Shown here in pieces: positions 1 to 8,744 of a stretch of DNA of 64,000 nt. A program made the position numbers and the translations under genes. The notes beneath the pieces were generated by a model. That model was given only the letters and a program-made list of their open reading frames with translations, did no database searches and was not told the origin of the DNA. The DNA lies in the NCBI RefSeq assembly GCF_014466955.1, contig NZ_AP023396.1, positions 7,192,001 to 7,256,000 of the forward strand, given 5' to 3'. This DNA is from Nocardia wallacei (GTDB lineage: Bacteria; Actinomycetota; Actinomycetes; Mycobacteriales; Mycobacteriaceae). Position 1 is the first letter of the stretch, and each line of letters begins with the position of its first letter.

Positions 1-104
1 GCGAATTTCAGGCACCCCTCGATCCACCGCCCGTCACAGCACCGTTATCCGAGCCGGCTGCCGGATCGAACCGTCGCCCGCGGAGTCCGGGCCACCTCGC
101 GGCG

Positions 105-110
105 TAGGCT
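105..110 (+). promoter_or_regulatory. -10 element (TAGGCT), candidate leaderless promoter
   Basis: TAGGCT fits the actinobacterial TANNNT -10 pattern and ends six bases before the ATG at 117, so transcription would start at or next to the A of the start codon. No Shine-Dalgarno sequence lies in between. This spacing is typical of leaderless mRNAs in actinobacteria. The transcription start is inferred, not seen. Confidence 0.5.
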
Positions 111-116
111 CCGGAT

Positions 117-1043
117 ATGGAAGCGATCTTTGCGAACAGCTACGGTGATCCCGATGTTCTGACGCTCGGCGAACTTCCAGCTCCCAAGGTGGGGCCGGAT
201 CAGGTGTTGATCCGGGTGCGGGCCGCGGGGGTCAACCCGGTCGACTGGAAGGTCCTCGCCGGATATCTCGATCCGATGATGTACGCCCATTTTCCGCTGA
301 TCCCCGGCTGGGACGTCGCCGGTGTGGTCGAACAGCTCGGCGCGGACGTGCCGGAGTATCAGGTCGGCGACGAGGTGATGGGGTACGTCCGCCGCGACGA
401 GGTGCAGCACGGCACCTATGCCGAGCTGGTGGCCGCGCCGGTCCGGACGCTGGCGCGCAAACCGGCCGCACTGACCTGGCAGCAGGCCGCCGGGCTGCCG
501 CTCGCGGGGCTCACGGCGTATCGGTCGCTGGAACGCGTGGGGCTCTCGCCGGGCGAGACCGTCCTGGTGCACGCGGCATCCGGTGGTGTCGGGTCGCTGG
601 CCGTGCAGATCGCCGTCGCGCGCGGGGCCCGGGTGATCGGCACCGCCAGCGAGCGCAACCACGATTTCCTGCGGTCCCTCGGCGCGGAACCGGTCACCTA
701 CGGCGACGGCCTGGCCGAACGGGTGCGCGCGCTGTCCGCCGACGGCATCGACGCCGCGGTCGACTTCGCCGGGAGCGGTGTGATCGACGTGTCCCAGGAC
801 CTGTTGCACGACCGTTCCCGCATCGCCTCGATCGCCGACGGCACCGTGGGCGAGAAGGGCGGGCACGTGGTGTGGGTGCGCCCCTCCGCCACCGAGCTGA
901 CCACCCTGGCCGATCTCGCCGACGCCGGAAAACTCACCGTTCCCGTCGACACCGTCCTGCCGCTGTCCGAGGCGGCCCGAGCCCTCGAGCACAGCAAGAA
1001 GGGCCGCGCCCGCGGCAAGATCGTGCTCGAGGTCAGTCAGTAG
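117..1043 (+). CDS. NADP-dependent zinc-free alcohol dehydrogenase / quinone oxidoreductase
   Basis: A 308-residue medium-chain dehydrogenase/reductase of the quinone oxidoreductase type. The N-terminal GroES-like half contains the fold marker GVNPVDWKVLAG (about residues 40-51). The Rossmann half has the cofactor loop VHAASGGVGSLAVQIA (about 151-166), matching the family AxxGxVG nucleotide-binding pattern. The Cys/His ligands of zinc enzymes are absent, so it is a zinc-independent NAD(P)H oxidoreductase; the substrate cannot be told from sequence. It stands alone, and its last seven bases overlap the 3' end of the convergent YGSNL gene. The start is the ATG behind a candidate leaderless promoter. 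Confidence 0.88.
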   Translation: MEAIFANSYGDPDVLTLGELPAPKVGPDQVLIRVRAAGVNPVDWKVLAGYLDPMMYAHFPLIPGWDVAGVVEQLGADVPEYQVGDEVMGYVRRDEVQHGTYAELVAAPVRTLARKPAALTWQQAAGLPLAGLTAYRSLERVGLSPGETVLVHAASGGVGSLAVQIAVARGARVIGTASERNHDFLRSLGAEPVTYGDGLAERVRALSADGIDAAVDFAGSGVIDVSQDLLHDRSRIASIADGTVGEKGGHVVWVRPSATELTTLADLADAGKLTVPVDTVLPLSEAARALEHSKKGRARGKIVLEVSQ

Positions 1044-1681
1044 TTGCGGATGGCTGTGCACAGGTCCTCGCGCGGCCAGAAGCCGTGGACACCGGGCAGT
1101 TCGGCGAGGTAGGCGAGGATCTCGGCCGTGCACCAGGCGTGCGATTCCCGCAGGCCCGCGGCCAGCATGGCGAGGTAACGCGGGGACGGTTTGCTCAACC
1201 GGACCGTCTCCGGCTGCCAGGGCGAGGTGATGGTCAGCACCGGATATCCCGCCGCATCCGCTACGCGCAGCAGGGTTTCGTAGCGGCCGTCGCCGAGCCG
1301 GGTGCTGCCGTGGCGGGTCAGCTCGGCGAGGTCCAGGCGCGGCCCGGTGCCCGGCACTCGGTACATCTCTTGTGCCAGTAGGTCTTCGAACTGCTGGACG
1401 GTCAGCAGGTAGCCGCGCGCGGCCGTGCCCGCGGGCCACTCCGCTTCGGGGCGGTCGGCGTAGAAGGCGACGCCGCCGGTCCAGACCGGGCTCTCCCAGG
1501 CGAAATAGATCGTGCCGGGCAGCGTGAGCGGACGGCTGGCCCGCGGTGGCGTCGGATCGCGGAATCCGGGGTAGGTGCGTGGGGTCCCGGGCGGATTTCC
1601 GCCGCGGCGGTAGTAGTCCAGCCGCCGCGCGAACAGGTTCGACCCGTACGCGGCGTACCACACGTATCCCGCCGACGCCAT
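1037..1681 (-). CDS. Gamma-glutamylcyclotransferase-like (YGSNL) protein
   Basis: 214 residues with YAAYGSNLFARRLDYY at about residues 9-24. YGSNL is the substrate-loop signature of the gamma-glutamylcyclotransferase / AIG2-like fold, whose members cleave gamma-glutamyl amines or act on related small molecules. The rest reads as one globular soluble domain without signal peptide or membrane segment. The catalytic glutamate could not be placed with confidence, so activity is inferred. The gene is divergent from the padR gene and shares the 75-bp region containing the PadR-type operator, so it could be under the same control. Its 3' end overlaps the preceding oxidoreductase by seven bases. Confidence 0.7.
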   Translation of the reverse strand: MASAGYVWYAAYGSNLFARRLDYYRRGGNPPGTPRTYPGFRDPTPPRASRPLTLPGTIYFAWESPVWTGGVAFYADRPEAEWPAGTAARGYLLTVQQFEDLLAQEMYRVPGTGPRLDLAELTRHGSTRLGDGRYETLLRVADAAGYPVLTITSPWQPETVRLSKPSPRYLAMLAAGLRESHAWCTAEILAYLAELPGVHGFWPREDLCTAIRNY

Positions 1682-1713
1682 GGCTCCGGATTCTACGGAA
1701 AGGCTGGGGTGTA

Positions 1714-1743
1714 TAGTCGAACTCGACTAAACGAACTCGACTA
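1714..1743. promoter_or_regulatory. Candidate PadR operator (inverted plus direct repeat)
   Basis: TAGTCGA and TCGACTA (1714-1720, 1723-1729) form an inverted repeat separated by two bases. The 11-mer GAACTCGACTA occurs at 1719-1729 and again at 1733-1743, one and a half helical turns apart. The cluster lies directly before the padR GGAGG Shine-Dalgarno (1746-1750), between two divergent genes. This placement is typical of an autoregulatory site; binding by the adjacent PadR protein is inferred. Confidence 0.6.
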
Positions 1744-1755
1744 TCGGAGGACGTC

Positions 1756-2370
1756 TTGGAGCGACCGCTGCGCGCCGTGAGTTCCCCGCTGACCGTGGCG
1801 GTGCTGACGCTGCTCGCGGAGCGGCCCCGCCACCCGTACGACATGAAGGTGACGCTGCGGGAGCGGCACATCGCGGCGACGGTGAAGATGCGCGGCGGAT
1901 CGCTCTACGACACCATCGCCCGGCTGGAGCGCGCCGGGCTGCTCACGGCGACGGAGACGTCGCGGGCCGGGGCACGGCCGGAGCGGACGGTCTACGCCAT
2001 CACCGAAGCCGGGCGGAAAACGCTGCGGGAGTTGATCTCCGAGTTCATCGGCGAGCCGATCAACGAGTATCCGCGTTTTGTGGCGGGACTGGCGCATCTG
2101 GCGGTGCTCACCCCGGCCGAGGCGGCGACATTGCTGCGCCGCCGGGCCGATCACCTGGCCGCCGAGGCGGAACGCGTCACCCAGGAAATCGCTGTTGCCG
2201 TAGAGGTTCTGCCTCGAGTCGTGCTGCTGGAAATCGAATACGCCCAGCGCATGCGCGAATGCGAAATCGACTGGCTGCGGCATACCGCCACCGACATCGA
2301 AAACGGCCACATCGCCTGGCCGGAGCCCGAGACCCCTTCCAGCCCAGTGCAAAAGGAGAACAACCCATGA
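1756..2370 (+). CDS. PadR family transcriptional regulator
   Basis: 204 residues, the usual length for a PadR protein with a C-terminal dimerisation helix (Vir_act_alpha_C type). The winged helix occupies about residues 10-85 and contains HPYDMK and the wing-proximal RGGSLYDTIARLERAGLL typical of the family. The start is TTG at 1756, chosen because GGAGG sits at 1746-1750. PadR proteins are usually ligand-released repressors, often of a neighbouring detoxification gene. The next gene starts inside this stop codon (ATGA overlap at 2367-2370), so the two are translated as a pair. A symmetrical operator lies just upstream. Confidence 0.9.
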   Translation: MERPLRAVSSPLTVAVLTLLAERPRHPYDMKVTLRERHIAATVKMRGGSLYDTIARLERAGLLTATETSRAGARPERTVYAITEAGRKTLRELISEFIGEPINEYPRFVAGLAHLAVLTPAEAATLLRRRADHLAAEAERVTQEIAVAVEVLPRVVLLEIEYAQRMRECEIDWLRHTATDIENGHIAWPEPETPSSPVQKENNP

Positions 2371-2825
2371 GCAACACCGATATCGACCGGATGCGCCGCC
2401 GCCTCAAGCCGTTCAACAAGGTGATCGTCGCACTGCAGCGGGCGGGATTGGCGCTGGGCACCATGCGCGTGCTCTCGGTTCCGGGCCGCAAATCCGGCGA
2501 ACTGCGCACCACCCCGGTCTCACCCTTGACCGTGGACGGAATCACCTACGTCGTCGGTGGTTTCGAGCAGGCGGACTGGGTGAAGAACGCCCGTGCCGCA
2601 GGCTGGGGCGAACTGGCCAGAGGCCGCCGCCGCCACCGAGTAATCCTTACCGAACTCCCCGTCGAAGAACGCGCCCCCATCCTGCGAGCCTTCCCCCGCG
2701 AGGTCCCCCACGGCGTCCAATTCTTCGTCAAAACCGGCGTGATAACCTCCCCCGACCCCGATTCCTTCGCCGCAGCCGCCCCCCGCTGCCCTGTCTTCCG
2801 AATCGACCGGGCCCCCGAGGAATAA
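2367..2825 (+). CDS. DDN-type (deazaflavin-dependent nitroreductase family) protein
   Basis: 152 residues. The segment TMRVLSVPGRKSGELRTTPVS (about 32-52) followed by VVGGFEQADWVKNARAAG (about 60-77) is the signature of the F420-dependent DDN/FDOR-B fold of actinobacteria. Members use F420H2 or bind related cofactors to reduce nitro compounds, quinones or enones. The start ATG overlaps the padR stop and has AAAAGGAG about nine bases upstream. Cotranscription with PadR suggests the regulator controls this enzyme. The substrate is unknown. Confidence 0.82.
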   Translation: MSNTDIDRMRRRLKPFNKVIVALQRAGLALGTMRVLSVPGRKSGELRTTPVSPLTVDGITYVVGGFEQADWVKNARAAGWGELARGRRRHRVILTELPVEERAPILRAFPREVPHGVQFFVKTGVITSPDPDSFAAAAPRCPVFRIDRAPEE

Positions 2826-2829
2826 CGCG

Positions 2830-3309
2830 CTAGAAGCCGAGAACTCGACGAAGCGCTTCCGCGTCGGCGCGCAGCGCTTCTTCGGGAATCTTCGAAAACC
2901 CGCCCGCTTGCGGCACCAACGGAAACGGCAACCCCGGCCTGGGGTCATTGTCTCGATACCGCGGCAGCAGATGGGTATGAAGATGCGGGACGGTATTACC
3001 CAACGTCTCGTAGTTCATCTTCAACGGCCGATAGTGCCCCGCCAGCGCACGAGCGACAACCATGACCCCTCGCCAGTACTCGTCCGATTCCGTCTCGGAC
3101 AACTCGTACGGCTCGTTCACATGCCGCCCACGCCAGATGACCACGGTATACCCGCGCTGAACGTCGGCCCGCTGCAAGGCCGCATCGACATTCCGACTGC
3201 GATAAACAGTGATGCCGTACTCATCGGATTCCCCCCGCTCCGAATCGCACATCCCACACCCGATCCCCCGAGCCAGCCCATCCCAATCAGCGGGCCACAC
3301 GCCACTCAT
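2830..3309 (-). CDS. HIT family protein (histidine triad hydrolase)
   Basis: 159 residues with the histidine-triad motif HLHTHLLPRY near residue 112, fitting the family pattern HxHxH plus a hydrophobic residue. HIT proteins hydrolyse or transfer nucleoside phosphoryl groups. A Cys pair, CGMC, near residues 18-21 at the N-terminus is reminiscent of metal-binding Cys in some HIT proteins. The gene is monocistronic: it converges on the DDN gene (four bases between the stops) and its 5' end faces the ccsB duplication scar. Confidence 0.88.
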   Translation of the reverse strand: MSGVWPADWDGLARGIGCGMCDSERGESDEYGITVYRSRNVDAALQRADVQRGYTVVIWRGRHVNEPYELSETESDEYWRGVMVVARALAGHYRPLKMNYETLGNTVPHLHTHLLPRYRDNDPRPGLPFPLVPQAGGFSKIPEEALRADAEALRRVLGF

Positions 3310-3333
3310 CCGTTCCCCCGGGTAGACGCCTCT

Positions 3334-3383
3334 AGTTCAACCCAGCGTAGCTGTGCAAGCCGCTGACCACGATGTCGATGATG
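3334..3383 (-). repeat. Detached copy of the ccsB 3' end (direct repeat, left copy)
   Basis: Forty bases (3334-3373) are identical to 3827-3866, and the match continues to 3383 with only two mismatches. Read on the minus strand it encodes the last 17 residues of CcsB (NIIDIVVSGLHSYAGLN) followed by its own stop, TAG at 3332-3334, whereas the intact gene ends in TGA. So the copy has diverged slightly from the functional end. The two copies bracket a broken vapBC pair. Confidence 0.9.
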
Positions 3384-3390
3384 TTATCGG

Positions 3391-3642
3391 CTACGGCACC
3401 AACAGCAGCTGACCGGCCTTGGATCGCACAATCGAGAAGTGCTTGCGGTCCAGCGTCGCCACGGCGGTCACCGGGAACCGTTCAGCCACGGCAACCACGG
3501 ACGCATCCACCGTGCCGAGCGGCAGATCGGAGTACTTGCCGACCAACTCCCGAATGCGCTCGAGGTCTTCGGTGGTCGTGTCGACCACGGTGTACGCGCC
3601 CTCCGCCACATCATGCAGAAAAGCCAGCTCGGCTGCCGGGCT
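3391..3642 (-). pseudogene. vapC: VapC-type PIN-domain toxin, N-terminal half missing
   Basis: The last 80 or so codons read as the C-terminal half of a PIN-domain ribonuclease toxin: AELAFLHDVAEGAYTVV, then ERIRELVGKYSDLPLGTVDA with a conserved acidic residue of the active site, then TLDRKHFSIVR. A full VapC is about 130 residues and begins with an essential Asp. That half is absent, and the upstream sequence of this frame is only antitoxin DNA read out of frame. The fragment is therefore a deletion product. It lies directly after the antitoxin remnant and between the two ccsB 3'-end copies. Confidence 0.8.
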
Positions 3643-3790
3643 CCGGTTCGGCCGACACGACGCCCTCACTACGGAACGTGCGCCGCCCCGACTTTCGCAC
3701 CAGCTGACGCAACAGCGCGGCCGCGGCCGGCACCTGATCATCAGGCACGGCCTCCGCCAGCCGAACCAGCTCCTCATGAGTAGTACTCAT
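3611..3790 (-). pseudogene. vapB: VapB-type antitoxin, C-terminus lost by deletion
   Basis: A 59-codon frame starting at ATG 3790 encodes MSTTHEELVRLAEAVPDDQV followed by a Leu/Ala-rich helix and RRTFRSEGVVSAEPEPGSRA. This looks like the small helical antitoxins in which a Phe/Ser-rich linker leads into a toxin-wrapping tail. The tail is missing: after GSRA the frame runs on into toxin codons in the wrong phase and stops at 3611. One deletion that removed the antitoxin tail and the toxin N-terminus explains both remnants. Confidence 0.7.
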
Positions 3791-3824
3791 GACCCAAGTC
3801 TATGCCGCCGGGCCGGACGCCTCG

Positions 3825-4796
3825 TCAGTTCAACCCAGCGTAGCTGTGCAAGCCGCTGACCACGATATTGATGATGAAGAGGTTGAAGAGCATGGCTGTG
3901 AAGCCGGCGACGTTGATCCAGGCGGCCTTGGTGTCTCGCCAGCCGGAGGTGGCTCGGGCGTGTAGGTAGGCGGCGTAGACGACCCAGGCTATGAAGGAGA
4001 CCGTTTCCTTGGGGTCCCAGCCCCAGAAGCGGCCCCAGGCGGATTCGGCCCAGATGGCGCCGAGGATTACGCCGGCGCCGAACAGGGGGAAGCCGACGAT
4101 GGTGGTTTTGTAGGCGAGGCGGTCGAGGGCGCGGGCGTCGGGGAGGCGGCGGGCCAGGGCGCCGACGATGTTGTTCGATTCCTGGCCCTCGGGCTGGCGC
4201 AGGCGCAGCAGGAACAGCAGGCTCGCCACGCCCGACAGCATGAAGATGCCGCTGCCGATGCTGACGATCGTCACGTGGATGGGCAGCCAGAACGACTTCA
4301 ACGCCGGAACCACCGGCGCCGCTTCGGCATACAGCACCTGCCCGGCCAGGAACATCAGGATCAACACCGGCACCAGCAGGAAGACCCACATCGAGCGGTA
4401 GCGCCGCTCGTGCATGAACACCACGCCCGTCACCGCGGCCGCGGCGGTGGCCATCGTGATGAACTCGTACATGTTCCCCAGTGGGAACCGGTGAGTCGCG
4501 AAGCCGCGCAACACGATCGAGGCCAGGTGCAGGCCGATCGCCACGAAGAGCACCGCGAACGCCATATTGCCGAGCCGCTCCGGCAGGGGTCGCGCGGGCG
4601 ATGCCTCGACCCGGCCGGGCACCGGGCCGTCCCCGGTACCCGCGCCACCCACGCTCACGAGCTCCCGATCGGTCGTCACCCGACTGCGGGCCGAGGCGTA
4701 CTGCACGATCAGCATCGCCAGCACCAGGACGTAGATGACCCACGCCGTCTTGAAGGCGAGATTGCTGTATCCGGCGAGAGTTTCGTCGATCGTCAT
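3825..4796 (-). CDS. ccsB: Cytochrome c biogenesis protein CcsB (System II, CcsA/CcsB family)
   Basis: A 323-residue polytopic membrane protein. The C-terminal half has the heme-handling tryptophan-rich WWD-type motif, read here as WGRFWGWDPKETVSFIAW. With ResB it forms the System II synthase that exports heme and ligates it to CXXCH motifs of apocytochromes outside the membrane. Start: ATG at 4796 (MTIDETLAGY), with GAGAGAG upstream. A GTG at 4802 overlaps the resB stop as GTGA and would add two residues. It is the last gene of the maturation operon. Its 3' end is duplicated 493 bp downstream. Confidence 0.93.
   Translation of the reverse strand: MTIDETLAGYSNLAFKTAWVIYVLVLAMLIVQYASARSRVTTDRELVSVGGAGTGDGPVPGRVEASPARPLPERLGNMAFAVLFVAIGLHLASIVLRGFATHRFPLGNMYEFITMATAAAAVTGVVFMHERRYRSMWVFLLVPVLILMFLAGQVLYAEAAPVVPALKSFWLPIHVTIVSIGSGIFMLSGVASLLFLLRLRQPEGQESNNIVGALARRLPDARALDRLAYKTTIVGFPLFGAGVILGAIWAESAWGRFWGWDPKETVSFIAWVVYAAYLHARATSGWRDTKAAWINVAGFTAMLFNLFIINIVVSGLHSYAGLN
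3827..3876 (-). repeat. ccsB 3' end (direct repeat, copy inside the intact gene)
   Basis: This is the intact partner of 3334-3383, located in the last 17 codons of ccsB. The offset between copies is 493 bp. Duplication of a gene's 3' end with its reading frame and stop preserved is what a site-specific insertion into the end of a conserved gene leaves behind. An unequal recombination event is the alternative. Confidence 0.9.
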
Positions 4797-4798
4797 GG

Positions 4799-6493
4799 TC
4801 ACTCTCTCGTGCTCTCGGTCCGCGCGGTGGGGGTGCTGTCCAGCAGCCGTGCTCGCAGACGGTCGAATTCGCCGCCCCAACCCGCCTGGTCGGTGCGGGC
4901 CAGACCGCCCATCTCTACTACGGTACGTCGTTCACCATCGGGCCGGTCGTCGGGGTAGGCGCGCAACCAGATCCGGCGGCGCTTCACCAGTAGCGACACC
5001 AGCAGTCCGGCCATCATGGTCAGCGCGCAGGCCAGCACCCAACCCTGGGCGGGGTCGTGCGACACCTGGAGATTCGCGTACTGCTTCGCCCCGTCGAAGG
5101 TCACCTTGGTGCCGTCGGAGAGGGTGGCCGATTCGCCGGGCCGCAGATTGACCCGCTGCTCCTTGGTCAGGCGGCCCTGCTTGATCATCTCCGAATCCAG
5201 CGCGAACAGCGACTGGGCACGGCCGGTGTCCAACCCGGTCTCGCCGCGGTAGATGTCGATGGCGACCGCCGGATCGGTCAGCGCGGGATACGAAGAGGTC
5301 AGCAGGTTGCCGTGGAGCAGGGCGGTCGGCGCGAACAGGCCCTCGATCGCGATCTGGTGCTTGCGGCGCTCCTGCTCGGTGCCGAACATGCCGCCGGGCG
5401 GGTCGAAGCGCATGACGCCGCTGGAGAGGAAGGTCGTGCCGTCGTCGGGGCGCCACTGCGTGGTCTCGGTGCGCGTCTGCCCGTCGGGGTAGGTGACGGT
5501 GAAGGTGGGAGCGTAGCCGTGACCCTGCAGGTAGACGCGGTCGCCGGAGACCCGCAGCGGGTGGTTCACCTGGATCGTGGTGTCCCGCCAGGTGTCGCTC
5601 GCGAGATCGGCACCGGCCTGGTAGGAGATGTCGGCGGTGAACATCTCGGCCTGGCCGTTGGGGAGGTAGTCGGCCCGGAAGTCCTTGACCCGCACGCACA
5701 TCGGCGCGAGCCCGGTGCCGTCGTTGACCCGCCCGGCGCGGAAGGAGTCGAACGCCGCGGTCGAGGTGGTGCAGAAACCCGGGCCGTTGTCGGCGACGAC
5801 GATCACGCTGCCCTCGTACCCGAACAACCGCCCGGCCGCGATCGCCACCAGCAACCCGACCAGAGCCAGATGGAAGACGATATTGCCCAGTTCGCGGAAG
5901 TAGCCCTTCTCCGCGGACAGGGTGACCTCCTCGGCGGAAGGCCGGGCAAGGTGAGGCGAGCGGGTCACTCCCTCGGCATGCTCCGCCCCCCGCCGCACCC
6001 GACGCTCGACGACCCGCCAGCCGCGAAGTTCCGCGCGGGCCTTGGCGATCACGTCCTGCGCCGAGTCCGTCGTGGTGGTCGAATAGTGGTGCGGCAGGCG
6101 GATGAGGTTGCGCGGGGCGCGTACCGGCGGGGTGCGCCAGGCCTTGTAGTGGTCGAAGACCCGGGGCACGATGCAGCCGACGAGCGAGACGAACAGCAGC
6201 ACGTAGACCGCGGTGAACCAGAAGCTGGAGAACACGTCGAACAGCTGCAACCGGTCCATCCACGGTCCGAGGGTGGACCGGTCGGCGATGTACTTGTCGA
6301 CCTTCTGCGTGTTCAGGTTGCGTTGCGGCAGCAGGGCGCCGGGGATGGCCGCCAGCGCCAGCAGGAACAGCAGCATCAGCGCGGTGCGCATACTGGTGAG
6401 CCCGCGCCAGGTATTGCGCAGCAGCGCGACGGCGCGGCGCGGGAGCGATTGGCGGGGCGGACGGGCGGGGGCGGGGGAAATCGTTGCGGTCAT
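4799..6493 (-). CDS. resB: Cytochrome c biogenesis protein ResB (Ccs1)
   Basis: 564 residues, normal for actinobacterial ResB. Three N-terminal membrane segments (first near MRTALMLLFLLALAAIPGAL, about residue 36 on) precede a large extracytoplasmic domain, and a final membrane segment lies near the C-terminus (CALTMMAGLLVSLLVKRRR). ResB is the partner of CcsB in System II heme delivery. The gene lies one base downstream of ccdA's stop codon and overlaps ccsB, so the order ccdA-resB-ccsB is one operon. Confidence 0.93.
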   Translation of the reverse strand: MTATISPAPARPPRQSLPRRAVALLRNTWRGLTSMRTALMLLFLLALAAIPGALLPQRNLNTQKVDKYIADRSTLGPWMDRLQLFDVFSSFWFTAVYVLLFVSLVGCIVPRVFDHYKAWRTPPVRAPRNLIRLPHHYSTTTTDSAQDVIAKARAELRGWRVVERRVRRGAEHAEGVTRSPHLARPSAEEVTLSAEKGYFRELGNIVFHLALVGLLVAIAAGRLFGYEGSVIVVADNGPGFCTTSTAAFDSFRAGRVNDGTGLAPMCVRVKDFRADYLPNGQAEMFTADISYQAGADLASDTWRDTTIQVNHPLRVSGDRVYLQGHGYAPTFTVTYPDGQTRTETTQWRPDDGTTFLSSGVMRFDPPGGMFGTEQERRKHQIAIEGLFAPTALLHGNLLTSSYPALTDPAVAIDIYRGETGLDTGRAQSLFALDSEMIKQGRLTKEQRVNLRPGESATLSDGTKVTFDGAKQYANLQVSHDPAQGWVLACALTMMAGLLVSLLVKRRRIWLRAYPDDRPDGERRTVVEMGGLARTDQAGWGGEFDRLRARLLDSTPTARTESTRE

Positions 6494-6494
6494 G

Positions 6495-7337
6495 TCAGAT
6501 CGGCAGAGTCACCTGGGAGACGAATACATTGCGAACCCACCCGACGAACTGATCCCACAGCCCGGTCACCAGCGCGATACCGACGGCGACGAGCAGCAGC
6601 CCCCCGATCACCTGAATCGTCCGCGAATTGCGGCGCAACCACCCGACCCCGCGCAGCGCGCTGGCCGACCCGAACGCCAGGATCACGAACGGCAGCCCGA
6701 GACCCAGGCAGTAGGCGACGATCAGCGCCACCCCCCGGGCGGCGGTGGCGCCCTCGGTGCCCGCGGACACGGCCATCACACCGGACAGCGTCGGGCCCAG
6801 GCACGGCGTCCAGCCGAGCGCGAACACCGCACCGAGCAGCGGCGCACCGACGACACCGGTCAGCCGTCGCGGATGCATCCGGGTGTCGCGCTGCAACGCC
6901 GGGATCAACCCCAGGAACACCAGGCCCATCACGATCGTCACGACGCCGCCGAGCCGTTGCAGCAGTTCACGATTCACGTTGAGGGTCTGGATGAGCCCGA
7001 ACACGGTCGCCGACGCCAGCACGAACACGACCGTGAACCCGGCCACGAAAAGCCCCGCCGCCCCCGCGACCCGCATCCGCCCGGACCGCGTGACCAGCCC
7101 GGCCCGGTCACCGTTCGCCTCGGCCACCGTCACCGGCGGCGCTTCGGCGCCCACCAGCCCGGCGAGATACGACAGGTATCCGGGCACCAGCGGCACCACG
7201 CACGGCGACGCGAACGACACCAGCCCGGCCAGCACGCAGGCCCCGAGCGCCAGCAGCAGCGGCCCGGACGCCGCGGTCTGCTGGAACGAATCCCCCACCG
7301 CCGCATACACCCTCACCACGCCCACCCCCGCGGGCAC
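6495..7337 (-). CDS. ccdA: Cytochrome c biogenesis protein CcdA (thiol-disulfide transporter)
   Basis: 280 residues, at least six hydrophobic helices. The first Cys-bearing segment reads [20 protein letters not shown] (about residues 37-56), and a second reads [15 protein letters not shown]. These two Cys in Pro-flanked helices are the CcdA redox pair that carries electrons across the membrane to a TlpA/ResA-type thioredoxin, here the gene just upstream. The start is not certain: GTG codons at 7337, 7319 and 7316 are possible; the longest is given. The TlpA-like stop is 14 bases upstream of GTG 7337. Confidence 0.93.
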   Translation of the reverse strand: MPAGVGVVRVYAAVGDSFQQTAASGPLLLALGACVLAGLVSFASPCVVPLVPGYLSYLAGLVGAEAPPVTVAEANGDRAGLVTRSGRMRVAGAAGLFVAGFTVVFVLASATVFGLIQTLNVNRELLQRLGGVVTIVMGLVFLGLIPALQRDTRMHPRRLTGVVGAPLLGAVFALGWTPCLGPTLSGVMAVSAGTEGATAARGVALIVAYCLGLGLPFVILAFGSASALRGVGWLRRNSRTIQVIGGLLLVAVGIALVTGLWDQFVGWVRNVFVSQVTLPI

Positions 7338-7350
7338 AACCGATCGGATC

Positions 7351-7962
7351 TCACTGCGCGCCCTCCGCGGCGATGCCGTCGACCACCGGTTGCAGGTCCT
7401 CGGCCAGTAGCGAGCGCAGGAAGACCGCGGCTACCCGGTGCTGCCGGTCGAGCACCAGCGTGGTGGGGATGACGCTGGTGGGGAACTTGCCGCCGAGCGC
7501 GAGCAGGGTGCGCATCTCGGGGTCGTAGATCGAGGGATAGCCGACGTGGAAATCGGTGACGAAGTCCTGCGCCTTGTCGCGCTGCGGATCCCGGACGTTG
7601 ATGCCGACGAACGCGACGCCCTTCGCCTTCGACTGCTCGTAGACCTGCTCCAACGCGGGCGCCTCGGCACGGCACGGACCGCACCACTGACCCCAGAGGT
7701 TCAGCACCACAACCTGATTCGGGAAGTCGGCCACCGAAAGGGTCTTACCGGGGTGCAGCAGATCCGGTCCGGACAGCTTGCCGATGGTGCCGCGGGACTC
7801 GGGCGGGTTGTACAGGATGTCGGTCTTGCCCCCGGGCGAGACGAAGTCGAAGGTGCCGCCACTGGCGACCGCGTCGGTGCCGGTCGAGCAGCCGGACAGC
7901 GCCGCCGCCAGCGCCACACACGCGACCAGCACGGCTCCCGCCGACCGCCACCGACCGCTCAC
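7351..7962 (-). CDS. TlpA/ResA-like thioredoxin lipoprotein
   Basis: 203 residues. A signal peptide ends in the lipobox LSGC (about residues 22-25), so the protein is anchored on the outside of the membrane. The thioredoxin domain carries the active site [13 protein letters not shown] and a cis-Pro region ([11 protein letters not shown]). Its role is to keep apocytochrome c CXXCH thiols reduced with electrons from CcdA. The start is GTG 7962, whose GTGA overlaps the stop of the upstream phosphatase gene; longer frames lack a signal peptide at the correct place. Confidence 0.9.
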   Translation of the reverse strand: MSGRWRSAGAVLVACVALAAALSGCSTGTDAVASGGTFDFVSPGGKTDILYNPPESRGTIGKLSGPDLLHPGKTLSVADFPNQVVVLNLWGQWCGPCRAEAPALEQVYEQSKAKGVAFVGINVRDPQRDKAQDFVTDFHVGYPSIYDPEMRTLLALGGKFPTSVIPTTLVLDRQHRVAAVFLRSLLAEDLQPVVDGIAAEGAQ

Positions 7963-8744
7963 GCCCCGGTCACCCGCGGATCCGACTCCCCGGCGGGCTC
8001 GGAGTAGACGATGTCGATGAGCGTATCGCCCTGGTACACAAGCGAAGTCACCGAGGCCAGCGAGCACTGTCGCTGCCGCGGATCGTGCCACAGCCGCTTG
8101 CCCTCGAGGAACCGCCGCAGCGTCCACACCGGCAGCTGATGCGACACCAGCACGGCCTCGTGGCCCGCCGCCTCGACCCGCGCCTTGTTCACCGCGGCCA
8201 GCATGCGGTGTGCGATCTGCAGATACGGCTCGCCCCAGGACGGGGTGAACGGGTCGCGCAGCTTCCACCAGTGCCGCGGCTTGCGCAGCGCGCCGTCACC
8301 GACCGAGACCCGCAGGCCCTCGAAGGTGTTGCCCGCCTCGATCAGATTGTCGTCGGTACGCACGACGACGCCGTGCTGCACCGCGATGGGCTCGGCGGTC
8401 TCCTGCGCGCGTTGCAGCGGCGAGGCCACCACCAGCGAGATGTCGTGGTCGGCCAGCGACCGGGCCACGGCCGTGGCCTGCGAACGGCCCGCCACCGACA
8501 GGCTGAATCCGGGCAGCCGCCCGTAGAGGATGCCCTTCGGGTTGTGCACCTCGCCGTGCCGCATGACGTGCACGATGGTCTCGGTGTCGGACGCCAGGTG
8601 GGCCGGTAGCACCGGTGTCGCACCGGTATCGGCGGCGGCTTTCGAGTCCTCGTCGCCGGTGGTCACGGCCGTGCCGTTGGTGGCGGTCGGCTCGTCGGAG
8701 GAGGTGGGGGCCGAGCCGGTTTCGAGCTGTTCGGATTCGCTCAC
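7959..8744 (-). CDS. Histidine phosphatase family protein (phosphoglycerate mutase-like)
   Basis: 261 residues. After a disordered Thr/Ser/Asp-rich N-terminus of about 50 residues, the catalytic motif [20 protein letters not shown] appears, with the second acidic/arginine region [12 protein letters not shown] and the second His in LVSHQLPVW. These are the branched histidine phosphatase residues (RHG, ER-type, SH). The substrate is unknown. It is fixed between hemL and the TlpA-like gene, overlapping each by four bases (GTGA), as in other actinobacteria, which ties it to heme or cytochrome c supply. Confidence 0.88.
   Translation of the reverse strand: MSESEQLETGSAPTSSDEPTATNGTAVTTGDEDSKAAADTGATPVLPAHLASDTETIVHVMRHGEVHNPKGILYGRLPGFSLSVAGRSQATAVARSLADHDISLVVASPLQRAQETAEPIAVQHGVVVRTDDNLIEAGNTFEGLRVSVGDGALRKPRHWWKLRDPFTPSWGEPYLQIAHRMLAAVNKARVEAAGHEAVLVSHQLPVWTLRRFLEGKRLWHDPRQRQCSLASVTSLVYQGDTLIDIVYSEPAGESDPRVTGA

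Noticed and set aside
3419..3859. Plus-strand frames across the vapBC remnant
   Set aside because: They have no recognisable domain, while the minus strand clearly encodes antitoxin and PIN fragments.
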